Counted from the stretch's first letter, positions 29,232-40,610 are shown. The stretch: 64,000 bases of DNA from CAVQRC01 sp963715045 (GCA_963715045.1 CAVQRC010000008.1:310001-374000); one strand, 5' to 3'. A program made the numbers and translations. Notes: generated from the sequence alone by a model not told the origin.

Positions 29232-32200
29232 GTGATCCACCACTCCCTCGAACAACGACTCAGCCGCGCGGCCGCCCTCTGGAAGTGGCAACGCGTCGTC
29301 AAGTCCACCGCGTTGCTCGTGTCATCCGCCATGCTGGTTGCGTTGATAGTCGCTGGACTCGTGCTTGCCGGCTGGGCAACGACTCCGGCTTTCGTCTACA
29401 TCGCCATCATCGCGACCGTGTTCGGAGGAGGCCTCGTCTGGATTGGCATCCTGATCCATACGATCGATCGGCAGCTTGATCGACCATGGCTGGCGGCCGC
29501 CGTCGAGCGCGATCAAAGCCCGCTGTTGGACCGTTTCAACGCGTTGCTCGAACTCGATCGACACCCTCAAGCGGTCACGACGGCCATGTATCGCGACGCC
29601 ATCGAAACCCAGGCCGCCGAGGTCGTCACGAGGCTCCCGGATCGGAGTCCGTTTTCGTGGCGGCCGGCCAGGCTTCAGGTTGCCGTCGCCACGCTGCTGG
29701 TCCTGTTCACGGGCTGGTTCTACGCCCACTTTCAACCGCTGCGGTTGCTTGCCGACCAGATAACATCCGACGAATCGAGTGGCGAACTCGACCCCCGGCT
29801 TGCGATCCCCGAAATCCCACTCAATGACCCAGCCACGCCGCTTGCCGGGGATGTTCCGGGCGAACCGTGGGGCGAAGTACGGATCAGCCGGCCAGGTCGT
29901 GACCTCCGCGTCACCCGCCACGAAGAGATTCCACTCTTGATCGAGGCCGCCGCCGACCGGCCCCTGGTCGATGTCTTCTGGTCGACGGCCATCAATCTCA
30001 AACCCGTGACGATCCACGCCTTGCCCGATTTCGACGATCCTCGCTACGCCGTATTTCAACCGGTCCTCCTGCCCGACGAGCTTGGTCTCTCCGAGTGGGA
30101 TATCGTCAGCTACCACGCGGTCGCGGTCGCCGGTGACGAAGCACGATACGAATCGGCCACTTACTTTGTCGAGATCATTCCTGCCCGCGACCAACTCGAC
30201 GCACTCTCCGATCCCGCCTACCAGCAACTCGAACAACTCACCGGCCTCATCGACCAGCAACAGGAAGTGATCCGGCACACGAACCGTCTCTCCGACGCCG
30301 GCGATCCTGAACAGGTCCAGCGGATGGAAGCCCTCGGCGGAGAAGAGCACCGCATCGCCGCCGCTGCGGAGCATTTTCAAGTGGCACTCGGGAACCGGCT
30401 CGGCCGACAACAGCTCGAATCGTTCGCAGCCTCCATGGATGCCGCTCGGAGCGTTTTGCGTGATGCCGAGACCGCACTCGGCGAACGCGACTTCGCCACT
30501 GCGATCGCTCCGCAGCGCCAGGCATTGCTCAGACTCGCTGACGCCCGTCGTCAGCTTGCCGGGCTGATTGAAAAACACCCGGCCGCTTTCGAAGAGTCCC
30601 CGCTCGCCGCGCTGGAAAACGCGACGGCGGCGGACTCCCGACCCACGAACCGCGACGTTTCGACGCCGCTCGAGAAGCTTCTCCGCGAGACGCGGGAAAC
30701 GGCAGACGCCGCGGCCCAACTCGCGACTCTCGCCGCCGAACAGCGGCAACTTGCCGATGATAGCCGCATGAAAGGACTCGAGGATCTGCCACCTCTCGCG
30801 GCGACGCAGCTCGACCTGGGCCAGCGACTCAACGAACTCCGAAGAACGCATGCGGCTGCGTTCAGAGATCTTACCCAACTTTCCGCACAGGCAGCACTGA
30901 CCGCCGGTCGCGCCGCCGAGCAACTCGAGCAGGCATCGCCGGCTGCCCACTTAGCAACCCGGCAGGCCGCTGAGCATTTGCAGCGACTGACGCAGGCAAT
31001 GGGTCGACGCCAGATTGCCTACGAGCTGGCTCAGGCAGATCGCGCTCGAGAAGCGACTGGCAGCCAATCTCGAGGCCTACCGCCAGATTGAGAGTCGGCC
31101 GGAGCAGGTCGAGGCCGCCCAACTCGAAACCACGACCGAGCAAACTCGAGAGTTGGTCGACGAGTTGCAGCAGCTCGCCGAGCGGGATTCGGCCACGGAC
31201 AACGATTCTGCCGCAGGCGACCAGAACCGCGACGACACGCCCGCCCCCGATCGCTCAGACGCGACCGCCCCATCGGGACTGTCGACCGGATTGACAGAAC
31301 TCGCCAAACACCTCTCGCCGGAGGTGGCCAATCAGATCCGCCAGCAATCCACGGGCATCAACCAGGCAGGCACCGCAGCAGAACGCTCGGGCATTGCCCG
31401 GAGCATCCGCGAGTCGCTCGAGAAACTCGCGAATTCGCTGGCGAAGGACATCGGCGAGCGAGACTTTGATCTGAATCAGCAACAGCTTGCCGCCCAGCTC
31501 GAACGGATGCAGGCGCGTACCGAGGAACTGCAGGACGCACGAGAATTCGTGCAACGGGCAATCAGTGAACAACGTGCCATTCAACTCGACGCCTTTACCG
31601 ACATTCGCCGCAAACAGAGCTATGAATCGCTTGCCGAACAGCAGGCTGCCCTCGAAGCGGAGTTCGAGCAGTTCAGGGAGCAGCATCCCACCGGATTTGA
31701 CCAGGCCACAACGCAATGCAAGGCGACCATGTCTGCGATGCGGCAATCCGCTCAATCGCTGCGATCGCGTGCCGCCGACGCTCCGCAAGTCGCCGACTAC
31801 GCGGCTCAGCAGCTTCAGCAGCTCGACGACGCCCTCGAACAACAGCAGCGGCAGAACGATATTGCAGACAGCCAGCAACTCTCCCCGATGATCGACCGGA
31901 TGAATCACCAGCTGAACGCCCTCGCGACGGATCCGGGCCGCATCTCTCCGCCGCAACAGGCGACAACCGCCGGCCAATGCCAGGCCATCGGCAAACGCGG
32001 GAATCAACTCACGGGCCAGGCCCCGGGCGGTCCCGCGGCACGCGAAGGCGGCGGCAGCGGCAAGTCGGGACCTCCCGACCCACCGGCCCCCTCGTCCCCA
32101 CCAGGCAGTACGCCCGGCGGCAACGAACCCGCGGACCCACTCGCCGCCGCCAGCGATCGATTGGCTGCCGCCCAGAGCGATCGCGAAACTTCCCAGGCGG

Positions 32201-32781
32201 CACGCGACCTTCAGCGGCAGCTCGAGGGCCTGGCCGCTCAAATCGCCGAGTTGCTGCCGGGTGGCCCCACGGGTCACGGTTCGCAAGTCTCAACGCAGCA
32301 GCTCCGCGGCGGGCAGCCTGGCCGCGAATCGCGTGCTGCCGGTCCGAACCAGGACCCGACCGCGGAGGAAGCCTTACGCGCCTCCGGTGGCGAGGCCATC
32401 CATCGAGGGCTCAGCCAACTCGAAAACGCAGCTCGCCGTAGCGAGCAAGGGACGATATCAACCGCCGCCCAGGAGGCTCTGCGTCGTGGCGGAGTCGCCG
32501 ATGTCATCGCCGGCCTCTCTTCTCAATACGGTTCCGACCAGCGAAGCCAGGTCGTTGTCCGTCAGCTTCGCGAACAGATCGCCGAGAACAAGTTGCCTGT
32601 CGACATGAAGACCCTCGAACGCCTGCGCGAACAGATCCAGACGCTCCAGCAGGATCTCGCGACCCAGGTTGATACCACCATCGAAACCAACCAAACGCGT
32701 CATGTCGATCCGGCCAATTTCCCCCCCGAGTATCGCCAGTCGATCGAGACCTACTACCGCAGCCTCTCGGAGGAGCCGTAA
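29232..32781 (+). CDS. Very long coiled-coil membrane protein (DUF4175-like), one frameshift
   Basis: GTG at 29232 starts a protein of about 1,180 residues. Two helices lie near residues 25-75 (VSSAMLVALIVAGLVLAGWA and FVYIAIIATVFGGGLVWIGI). A third (LQVAVATLLVLFTGWFYAHF) lies near residue 150. Residues of about 330 to 1,000 are rich in Gln, Ala, Glu and Arg in heptads, a long coiled coil. A Gly/Pro linker (PPDPPAPSSPPGSTPGGNEP) precedes the C-terminal end NFPPEYRQSIETYYRSLSEE. The frame breaks near 31032 between YELAQA and IALEKRLAANLEAYRQIES. Proteins like this accompany MoxR/VWA genes in planctomycetes. A structural or force-transmitting role is inferred. Confidence 0.78.
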
Positions 32782-32790
32782 CCGCAACGC

Positions 32791-35014
32791 ATGGACCAGT
32801 TCGCGTTCCAACTCCCGACTGCCATCCTCTCCAGCGGTGTCGCCGCAACTGCCGTGCTGGCATGGTTCGCGTTCGCTCTGTACCGCCGCGGAATGCCCTC
32901 ATATCGCCTCGCGATGCTCGCTCGTATTGAGAATCGTCTTCTTCGCAACACTTATTTTGCTCATCGCCCGCCCCGTCTGGACATCAACATCCCAGGACCA
33001 ACGGCAGCGAAACCATGTTGCCCTGCTCATCGATTGCAGTCAGAGCATGGCGCTCCGCGAAGGAGAGCGGACCCGCTACGAACAGGCGGTCACCTTCGCT
33101 CGCGAGACACTGCTGCCGATTGTCGACCAGTCGCGACTGGTCATTCTTCCGTTCTTGTTCAGCAGCGATGCGCGACCGGTCAGCGGTGGTGAGATCGCCG
33201 CCGCCCAGCCAGACGGTACAGCGACCAATCTCGGCCGGGCTGTCGTGCGCGGCATTCTCACCGACGAGCCCCCGCCGAGAGTCGCGATCGCGCTCACCGA
33301 CGGCATCGCTACTGCAGCCGGCGACAATTCGCGGGCGGTCGCCGCGCTGGTGACCCATGGCGTGCCGTTCGTCGGCATCGGATTCGGCAGCCAGTCCGGT
33401 GGTCGCGTGCTGCGACTTGACAAAGTTGATGCGCCCGCGATTGTCGAACCGGGCCAGCAATTCCGGATATCCGCCCGGCTTCACGCCACCGGTGAGTCCA
33501 CGCCCCCCTTCGAGTTGCTGTTGCTGCGGGACGGCCAACTGGTCGATCGCCGGATCGTGGCCAGCGAGCAGGGGCCGCGCACCTGGACTGAGAGCTTCGA
33601 AGTTGTCGCAGACGGCGACGGTTTGCACGCGTATACGGTTCGCCTGATGCCGCCCTCAGATCGCTCGGTGGTGATCTCCCAAGCCGAGGCGTCGGCCCAG
33701 GTGCGCGCCGTTTCGGCGAGCGAGATTCGCGTGCTCTACGTGCAAGGTGGGCTGACCTGGGACTACAAGTTCGTGCACATTGCCCTTGGCCGCGATCCTG
33801 CCATCCGCCTCTCCGGACTCAGCCGAACGGCCAGCACGTCCAAGTTCTTCGAGAACGTGCAGGACGACATTGATCTCGTGGACGGATTCCCCCGCACCCT
33901 GCAAAAGCTCGCAGAGTTTCGTGTCGTCGTCCTCTCGAACTTGCGGCCCGGCGATCTCACCCCGCACCAGCAGGAACTGCTGGCCAGCTTCTGCGGTGAG
34001 CTGGGTGGCGGAGTATTGATGATCGGAGGACCGCAAACGTTCAACGCCTCTTGGCGTGACAGCCGACTCGAGCAGTTGCTCCCCGTCCGCTTCGCCGTAT
34101 TGCCCAGGCTCAACAGGGAGCAGCCGTTTCGGATTCAACCGACCGAGCTGGCCCTCAACCACCCAGTGTTTCAGATCGCCGACGACACGCCAGCCCGGGT
34201 GGCGTGGGGCAACCTTCCCCAATTCACGAATCGCGCGATCGTCGACAGCGTCAAACCGGCGGCGGACATCTGGCTCGAGACCGGGCAGGGCAGGGGAGAG
34301 GAGGGGCGACCCGTCGTGATGGCGACGCACCGCTATGGCAGCGGACTGGCCTCGGTGATCTGCATGCAGAACTTCTGGCGATGGCGCCTCGCGCGCGATA
34401 GCAATCCAGACCATTACGACCGGTTCTGGAGCCAGTTACTGCGTTTTCTCGCCGAGGCCGGGCGGGAGACGGTGACCCTTACCTTGGCCAACCCGCAGCC
34501 TGAGCCGGGCGAAGAAATCCAACTCGTCATCGAACGCCTGGCCGCCGCCGGCGACACTTCCTCACCCAGTCGCCGCGTCCGACTCAGCGTTCAAGATTCG
34601 CAGCGTCGCACGGTTCTCGACGAATCGATGGAACTTGAAGCCGGCCAACGCACGACCTCGACGTTCACCGCAGATGCGAGCGGCACCTTTACGGCGACCC
34701 TCCGTGGTGACGGCAGCTCGATCGTCGCGAATCGCATGTTCGAAGTCCGTGATGCAGCCGTCGAGCTTGCCACCACGGCCCGCGACATGGAGACGCTGCG
34801 GCAGTTCGCCGCGGTCAGCGGCGGCGTGGCAGTCGAAGCAGAGAACTGCGGCGATCTCGCCGATCGGTTGCAGGAGTATCTCCGACCCGAAGAACCTCCG
34901 CATCAGGACGTCGCCTACGCCCTCCCGGCAGGAACCAACGGGTGGATCCTTACGCTGCTGATCGCGTGCATTTGCAGCGAATGGATCTGCCGGAAACGCT
35001 GGGGAATGCTTTAA
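32791..35014 (+). CDS. VWA and glutamine-amidotransferase-like membrane protein, one frameshift
   Basis: The true N-terminus is MDQFAFQLPTAILSSGVAAT at 32791, 9 bp after the preceding stop. A break near 32918 leads to VLRIVFFATLILLIARPVW. The VWA domain has HVALLIDCSQSMALREG with an intact D-x-S-x-S site. A glutamine-amidotransferase-like fold follows (IRVLYVQGGLTWDYKFVHIA, VVVLSNLRPGDLTPHQQELL, GGGVLMIGGPQTF), without an obvious catalytic triad. A final helix (WILTLLIACICSEWICRKRW) anchors the C-terminus. This composition is usual for the last large gene of planctomycete MoxR operons. Confidence 0.83.
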
Positions 35015-35108
35015 GAGTGAACCAGACTAAGATTCCATCATCTGCGGCGCGGCAATTTGATCGACGGCCGCCCAATTCCAACTCGTCAACTCGAAACGAA
35101 GATGCACC

Positions 35109-35783
35109 ATGAACCTCCGCCCGCTGTTCATCTTGCTGCTTTGCCTCGTCACGATCCTGCCTTTGGCGGTCGCCCAGCCTCCGAGCGATCAGACGACTTC
35201 GTTCTTCATGGGCCGTATCAAGTACAGCAGAAATGACGGCAACGATTGCGGAGGGGTCGGCCGCAATCTCACCAGGCTCGTTGCCGAAGTCTCGACGATC
35301 CGGATTGGCGACGAAGAACGGATCGCGTTGACCGATCCGCGGATGTACGAGACACCGTTCCTGTTCATGAACGGACACAAGGATTTTGTGCTGGCCGACG
35401 ACGAACTCGACAACCTGCGAGTCTATCTCGAACATGGAGGATTCCTGTTCGTCTCGGGCTGTTGCACGAACCCGGAGTTCCCCCAGGCCTGGCGTCGCGA
35501 GATGACACGTCTGTTCCCAGGTACCGCCACCCAGATCCTGCCCTACGATCATCCGATCTACCGATCGTTTTATCGCATTGAACGCGTCCGCAGCCTGCAT
35601 CGCAATGTAGACGTCCACTTCGAGGGGTTGCTCTACGAGGGCCGCCTGGTAAGCGTGATGTGCGAAGACGGTCTGTGCTGCGCGTTCAGCATGGACAACC
35701 GCTGCAATGTGGGCCGTGGGATTTCTCCCGAAGATGGCCGCCAACTCGCTCTCAACCTCGCCGTCTATGCCATGACCCATTGA
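35109..35783 (+). CDS. Secreted DUF4159 protein
   Basis: The signal peptide is LRPLFILLLCLVTILPLAVA. The 224-residue protein has MGRIKYSRNDGNDCGGVGRN, DPRMYETPFLFMNGHKDFVL, LDNLRVYLEHGGFLFVSGCC and VMCEDGLCCAFSMDNRCNVG. DUF4159 belongs to the glutamine-amidotransferase-like superfamily without known activity. It ends the MoxR operon and is probably periplasmic. Intact. Confidence 0.88.
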   Translation: MNLRPLFILLLCLVTILPLAVAQPPSDQTTSFFMGRIKYSRNDGNDCGGVGRNLTRLVAEVSTIRIGDEERIALTDPRMYETPFLFMNGHKDFVLADDELDNLRVYLEHGGFLFVSGCCTNPEFPQAWRREMTRLFPGTATQILPYDHPIYRSFYRIERVRSLHRNVDVHFEGLLYEGRLVSVMCEDGLCCAFSMDNRCNVGRGISPEDGRQLALNLAVYAMTH

Positions 35784-35805
35784 GCGCCCCGCCGACGCCC
35801 GGCCC

Positions 35806-35877
35806 GAAGCCCGGCTTTTTCCGTCGCCAGGCACGTTCAGAATCGCCAAGCCAAAAGCCGGGCTTCTTCGCGCTGCC
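35806..35877. repeat. Palindromic repeat unit A, copy 1
   Basis: GAAGCCCGGCTTTT at 35806-35819 pairs perfectly (14 bp) with AAAAGCCGGGCTTC at 35853-35866. The 33-base loop and a CTTCGCGCTGCC flank are shared with copy 2 at 36035. It lies just after the MoxR operon and could also act as a transcription terminator. Confidence 0.75.
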
Positions 35878-35967
35878 GGACCGCGATCAGAGCCAACGCA
35901 GCAACAACCACCTGCGACATCCAACGCCCCTTACGACGCTGTGAACGCCGCGGGGCGTCCCCAGTTC

Positions 35968-36034
35968 AAAAAAGCCCGGCTTCGCGCATGGCAGCATGTT
36001 GTCGGGCATGACCGGGAAGAAGCCGGGCTTTGCC
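35968..36034. repeat. Palindromic repeat unit B, copy 1
   Basis: AAAGCCCGGCTTC at 35971-35983 pairs with GAAGCCGGGCTTT at 36019-36031 around a loop that contains GGCAGCATGTTGTCGGGCAT. Unit A copy 2 begins directly at its right edge. The stem core is the same as in unit A, but the loop is different. Confidence 0.75.
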
Positions 36035-36106
36035 GAAGCCCGGCTTTTTCCGTCGCCAGGCACGTTCCGAATCGCCAAGCCAAAAGCCGGGATTCTTCGC
36101 GCTGCC
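36035..36106. repeat. Palindromic repeat unit A, copy 2
   Basis: The 72 bases differ from copy 1 at only a few positions. The right arm has one change (GGGATTC for GGGCTTC). The distance from copy 1 is 229 bases. Confidence 0.75.
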
Positions 36107-36187
36107 AGTACGCGACGGATCGACCGGCGATCGGAAACGCCGCGAAGTCCCCAGCCACGCCAGCCACGCCGCGATGGTACCCGCTGC

Positions 36188-36268
36188 GAAAAAAGCCGGC
36201 TTTTCGCATGGCAGCATGTTGTCGGGCATGACCGGGAAGAAGCCGGGCTTTGCCGTAAGCCGGGCTTC
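36188..36268. repeat. Palindromic repeat unit B, copy 2, with an extra half-site
   Basis: AAAAGCCGGCTTTT at 36191-36204 and GAAGCCGGGCTTT at 36239-36251 enclose a loop nearly identical to unit B copy 1. A further AAGCCGGGCTTC lies at 36257-36268. The spacers between A and B differ between the two halves, so this is more than a recent simple duplication. Confidence 0.75.
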
Positions 36269-36436
36269 GTTGGCTCCTCTGGCAACCTGGGCCGCCGGTC
36301 CCTCCGACGCTATATTTGCACGGCAGCGCCGTTGCAAAACCGGTCCGAGGCGTCCCACCATCGGATTTCGAAATGGTAAACTCACGTTTTGCAGCGGCTT
36401 GCAAGAATCCTGCCGGCCTGTGTGAGGACCTTCAAT

Positions 36437-36967
36437 TTGTCATCCGCCCCGCGATACCAGCCGCATTACACGGTCCACGATTACCGCCAATGGTCCGGCG
36501 ACTGGGAGCTCTGGCAGGGTACTGCAGTATCCATGAGCCCTTCGCCATTCGCGCCCCATGAGCGTCTGATCAGTCGGCTCGTTCAGGCGGTTCGCAATCA
36601 AATTGATCAACAGTCCTGCCGATGCGAAGTCTACGCCGGACTTGATTGGATCGTAAGCGATGACACGGTAGTTCGGCCCGATTTGATGGTTGTGTGCGGC
36701 GACCAACCGGATGAGCATCTTCACCAGCCCCCCCAGCTTGTGATCGAAGTTCTATCACCATCGACCGCAGACAAAGACCGCCACGCGAAATACGCGTTGT
36801 ATGAACAACAAGGCGTGCTGTACTACCTGTTGGCCCAGCCCGCACAAGGACCATTCGAAGGTTTTAAACTGGTCGACGGCCGTTTTCAGATCATGGCAGA
36901 TGTAGCGCACGAAACGCTCACGCTCCGTGACGGCTGTCAGCTCTCTTTCGATCCGGCGTCATTCTGA
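36437..36967 (+). CDS. Uma2-family (DUF820) PD-(D/E)xK nuclease-fold protein
   Basis: The start is judged to be TTG at 36437, because GAGGA lies 8 nt upstream; an ATG at 36389 would add 16 unlikely residues. The family pattern is HYTVHDYRQWSG, ELWQGTAVSMSP, SDDTVVRPDLMVVCG (with the P-D pair) and PQLVIEVLSPSTADKDRHAK, where E and K complete the active site, then YALYEQQGVLYYLLAQP. Uma2 proteins are widespread in cyanobacteria and planctomycetes as many paralogues; their target is not known, though many are linked to mobile DNA. The gene lies directly beside the palindromic repeat cluster. Confidence 0.85.
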   Translation: MSSAPRYQPHYTVHDYRQWSGDWELWQGTAVSMSPSPFAPHERLISRLVQAVRNQIDQQSCRCEVYAGLDWIVSDDTVVRPDLMVVCGDQPDEHLHQPPQLVIEVLSPSTADKDRHAKYALYEQQGVLYYLLAQPAQGPFEGFKLVDGRFQIMADVAHETLTLRDGCQLSFDPASF

Positions 36968-37217
36968 TCATCGTTCGGACGTGCCTCCGTGGCCCGTATC
37001 AAATCATCGCCCGCAAAGTTTCGCTAAGCGGGCAAGTCGCACGTTTCTGCCGCCGCCTGAACGACGGGTGACCCACATCTTTGCGACGCACCCTCGGTAG
37101 CTACCGGCGTTAGCCGAACGGCTCGACATGTCTCGCATTGATCTCACCCGAATCAGGCCGCTAGAATTCGAGCCTGCGGCATGACGGATTCGAGCGAACC
37201 TCGTTGAAGGAAGCAAC

Positions 37218-40200
37218 ATGCAACTGACCGCGAAAATGGTAAGCCGGTTTCCCCAACGCATTCGCCACAAGGGCGAGTCGTACTTCTCCTCCGGCCATGT
37301 CGACGCCGTTGTGGTTGCCGAGGACCATGTATTCGCGGATGTAGACGGAACCGACGATTCCCACCTGGTCATCATCGACCTCGGCAAACTCGGCAAGAAA
37401 TCCGGCGGCATGTCCTGTTCGTGCCCCTGGTTTGCCAAGGGACACAATTGCAAGCACCTGTGGGCGACGCTGCTTTATCTCGATCACCATGAGCCCCAAG
37501 CAGGTGGGGGGTCGAACCGCGTTTCACGGCGACACGTCAGCGTATACGTCACGAGTCGCCCAACCGCCGTCAGATGCATGGCGGAGCGTATTCAGGGCGG
37601 TCAGTACGCGGCGCTACGAAGTCGATTCCTATGCGATTCGGGCGCACGATGACGACCGGCTGCCCGTACGCCTGCACTACGTCATCGATGTCAGCCGCCT
37701 CTCGCGTCGGCCAGGGAATCGACGGCTCCTGCTGTCGCTGGTCGCTCAGGAGCACCTCTATGGCGATGTGTGGACCGATCCCGAACCTCTGATGATGGAT
37801 CCCTCCCGCTTTGGGATCCTCGAATCTCCGGCCGACGAGCAAATCGTTGCCAGGCTGATGGGCGCCGAGCGACCACCCGGGAATCAGCCGCCGCACCCGC
37901 GGCATCAGATCCACCATCCCACAGGGATCGAGTTCTACGTTTCTTCTGCCTGGGACGACGAGTTGTTCGCAGCGCTCGCCGCCACCGGCCGCGTTGGCTG
38001 GACGCTGAGTCTCGAGCAGCTGGACGATTTCACGCCGGTCGAGATCGACGTCGACGAACCGTATGAGGTCACCGTCGAATTCGAGGAACCTCAAGATTCG
38101 GCCGCCTCGAGGCTTTCGGTCTCGCTGCGGAACTCCGCCCGGACCTACCCGTCCGGCAGCGTGCTCTACGTTTCCGACGACGGCCTGGCGTTGCTCCCCG
38201 ATCGCCTTGTCCGGATCGCCAGTTCGCCGACAGTCGAGTTCCTGCGGTCCGTGCAGGAAATGGCTACCGACATTCTCGTCCAACCCGAGGATCGCGATGC
38301 GTTCCTCGAAGAATTGGTCCAATTGCAGGACCTGCCTGCAATCCGGTTCCCCGACTCCTGGGGCGTCACGCAGAGTTCCGTCGCTCCGCAGGGACAGTTG
38401 AGCATTGGTCCCCCCCATGCCGATCGCCTGGGATTCTCGGCCGACCTCTGGTTTCGCTACAACGATTGTGAAGTTCATGCGACCGATACGGACCTGGCCT
38501 TATTCGACAGGAACTCGCGTAGCTGGATCCCTCGAGACCTCGACGCCGAGCGACACCTGTGCGACGAACTCGACTCGCTCCCGATCGAAAACGCTTCCTA
38601 TTACAACGCTTCCGGTCACTACAATCTGCGGATTGCTCCCGACGACTTCGAGTCGCTCGTGGGCAGCCTTGCCGAACGCGGCTGGCGTGTCCTCTGGGAA
38701 GGAAAGCGACTTCGCCCGACCGGTAACTTCAACATCCAGGTCACGTCCGGTCAGGACTGGTTCGACGTTCATGCCACGATCGACTTCGACGGCGAGGTCG
38801 TCGAATTGCCCGAGATTCTCGTGGCACTCAAGGAGGGCGCTCGTTTCGTGACGCTCGCCGACGGCTCCCGTGGCAAGCTCCCCGACGAACTGATCGCCCG
38901 CTACGCCCGACTCGCCGACCTGGGCGAGGTCCACGAAGACGCAGTACGCTTCCGACCGTCCCAGGCGATGCTCCTCGACGCGATGCTCGATGCCCAGGAA
39001 CACGTCATTACCGATCCGGGCTTCCGCAAGTTTCGTGAAAAGCTGAAATCTTTTGACGGCATCAAGCCGCGAAATGGCCCCCGCGGCTTCCAGGGTCAAC
39101 TCCGCGAGTACCAGCAGGCCGGCGTCGGCTGGCTCCACTTTCTTCAGGAGTTCAAGTTCGGCGGCTGCCTCGCCGACGACATGGGCCTCGGCAAGACGAT
39201 TCAAATCCTCGCGTTGCTCGAAACCCGCCGCACGCGACGCCTCGGCGGGGAACAGGCTGAGGTTCTCGCTCCCGCCACGGCTGCGTGTTTGCCGGGCAGC
39301 GATGCCGAAGCCGACGCCCTAGAGTGTGCCGGACAGCCGCTGCTCGATGTCGTGGCCGAGTTCCGCCGCAAGCCGTCGATCGTCGTCGTCCCCAAGAGCC
39401 TGGTATTCAACTGGCTCGAAGAAGCCGCCCGCTTCACGCCCCGCCTGCGACTGCACAACCACACCGGCATCGACCGCCTCGAGCGAGCGGCCCAGGGCGA
39501 TGCCTTCGACGTCCTCGTCACCACTTACGGCACGTTGCGTCGCGACATCGCCTATCTCTCTCGGATCCGCTTCGACTACGCGATCCTCGACGAATCGCAG
39601 GCGATCAAGAATTCCAACGCTCAGGCCGCCAAGGCCAGTCGGTTGCTCACCGCCGACCACCGCCTGGCGATGACGGGCACGCCGATCGAGAACCATCTTG
39701 GCGAGCTGTGGTCGTTGTTCGAGTTCTTGAATCCTGGCCTGCTCGGCCGCTCCAAGTCGTTTACGGCATTGACGAACCGCAAGGTACGCGACGACAGCCA
39801 CCAGCATGCCCTCGATGCCCTCGCCCGGGGACTCAAACCCTTCATCCTTCGCCGCACGAAAGATCAGGTCCTCGACGACCTCCCCGCAAAAACCGAGCAG
39901 ACGCTGCATTGCCAGATGTCACCTGCCCAGCGAAAGCAGTATGACGAACTTCGCGACTACTATCGTCTCAAGCTCGGCAGCAAAATCGAAGAACGAGGGA
40001 TCGAGCGATCGAAGATTCATGTTCTCGAAGCCTTGTTACGACTGCGACAGGTTGCCTGCGACCCGCGACTGGTCGATCCGCAGGCACGCCCCGGCGGTAA
40101 GCTCAAGCTGTTGCAAGAACAACTCGTCGAAGTCGTCGATGAAGGTCACAAGATCCTCGTCTTCTCGCAGTTCACGAAGCTTCTCGGGCTCGTCAAAGCC

Positions 40201-40599
40201 GAGCTCGACAGGGCAGGCATCGCCTACGAATACCTCGACGGCCGCACATCGAATCGGGGAGAAAAAGTCCGCCGGTTTCAGGAGGATGACGACGTCCGGC
40301 TGTTCTTGATCAGCCTCAAGGCGGGCGGTCACGGCTTGAATCTCACGGCTGCCGATTACGTCTACCTGCTCGACCCCTGGTGGAATCCGGCGGTCGAAGC
40401 CCAGGCCATCGACCGGGCGCATCGGATGGGCCAGCAGCGACCCGTCAATGCCTACCGGATCATCTGTGAGAACACCGTCGAAGAGAAAATTCTGCAGCTT
40501 CAGCAGACCAAACGCGACCTGGCCGAGCGGATTATTCAAGCCGACGACTCGCTGATCCGCCGCCTCTCGGCGGAAGACCTCGAACTCCTGCTGAGCTGA
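37218..40599 (+). CDS. SNF2-family helicase with N-terminal SWIM zinc finger, one homopolymer frameshift
   Basis: The start MQLTAKMVSRFPQRIRHKGE leads to the SWIM motif MSCSCPWFAKGHNCKHLWAT (C-x-C...C-x-H). A run of six G at 37505-37510 breaks the frame. The rest continues in phase to 40599. Helicase motifs are LADDMGLGKTIQILALLETR (Walker A), IVVVPKSLVFNWLEEAARFT, LDESQAIKNSNAQAAKASR (motif II with DESQ), MTGTPIENHLGELWSLFEF and in the second lobe FSQFTKLLGLVKAELDRAGI, LISLKAGGHGLNLTAADYV and DPWWNPAVEAQAIDRAHRMG. The protein is a DNA-dependent ATPase of the bacterial HepA/RapA-like SNF2 group. It is about 1,125 residues after repair. It stands alone, convergent with a DUF1501 gene. Confidence 0.9.
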
Positions 40600-40610
40600 A
40601 GGCGACCACC

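Noticed and set aside
35806..36268. Possible CRISPR array
   Set aside because: There are only four units of two kinds, each a hairpin of about 70 bases, in A-B-A-B order. Spacers differ in length, and no cas gene is near.
35887..36404. Overlapping minus-strand open frames with repeated KPGFFPVMPDNM-like peptides
   Set aside because: They are translations of the palindromic repeats in several phases. No start signal, signal peptide or consistent frame supports a protein.
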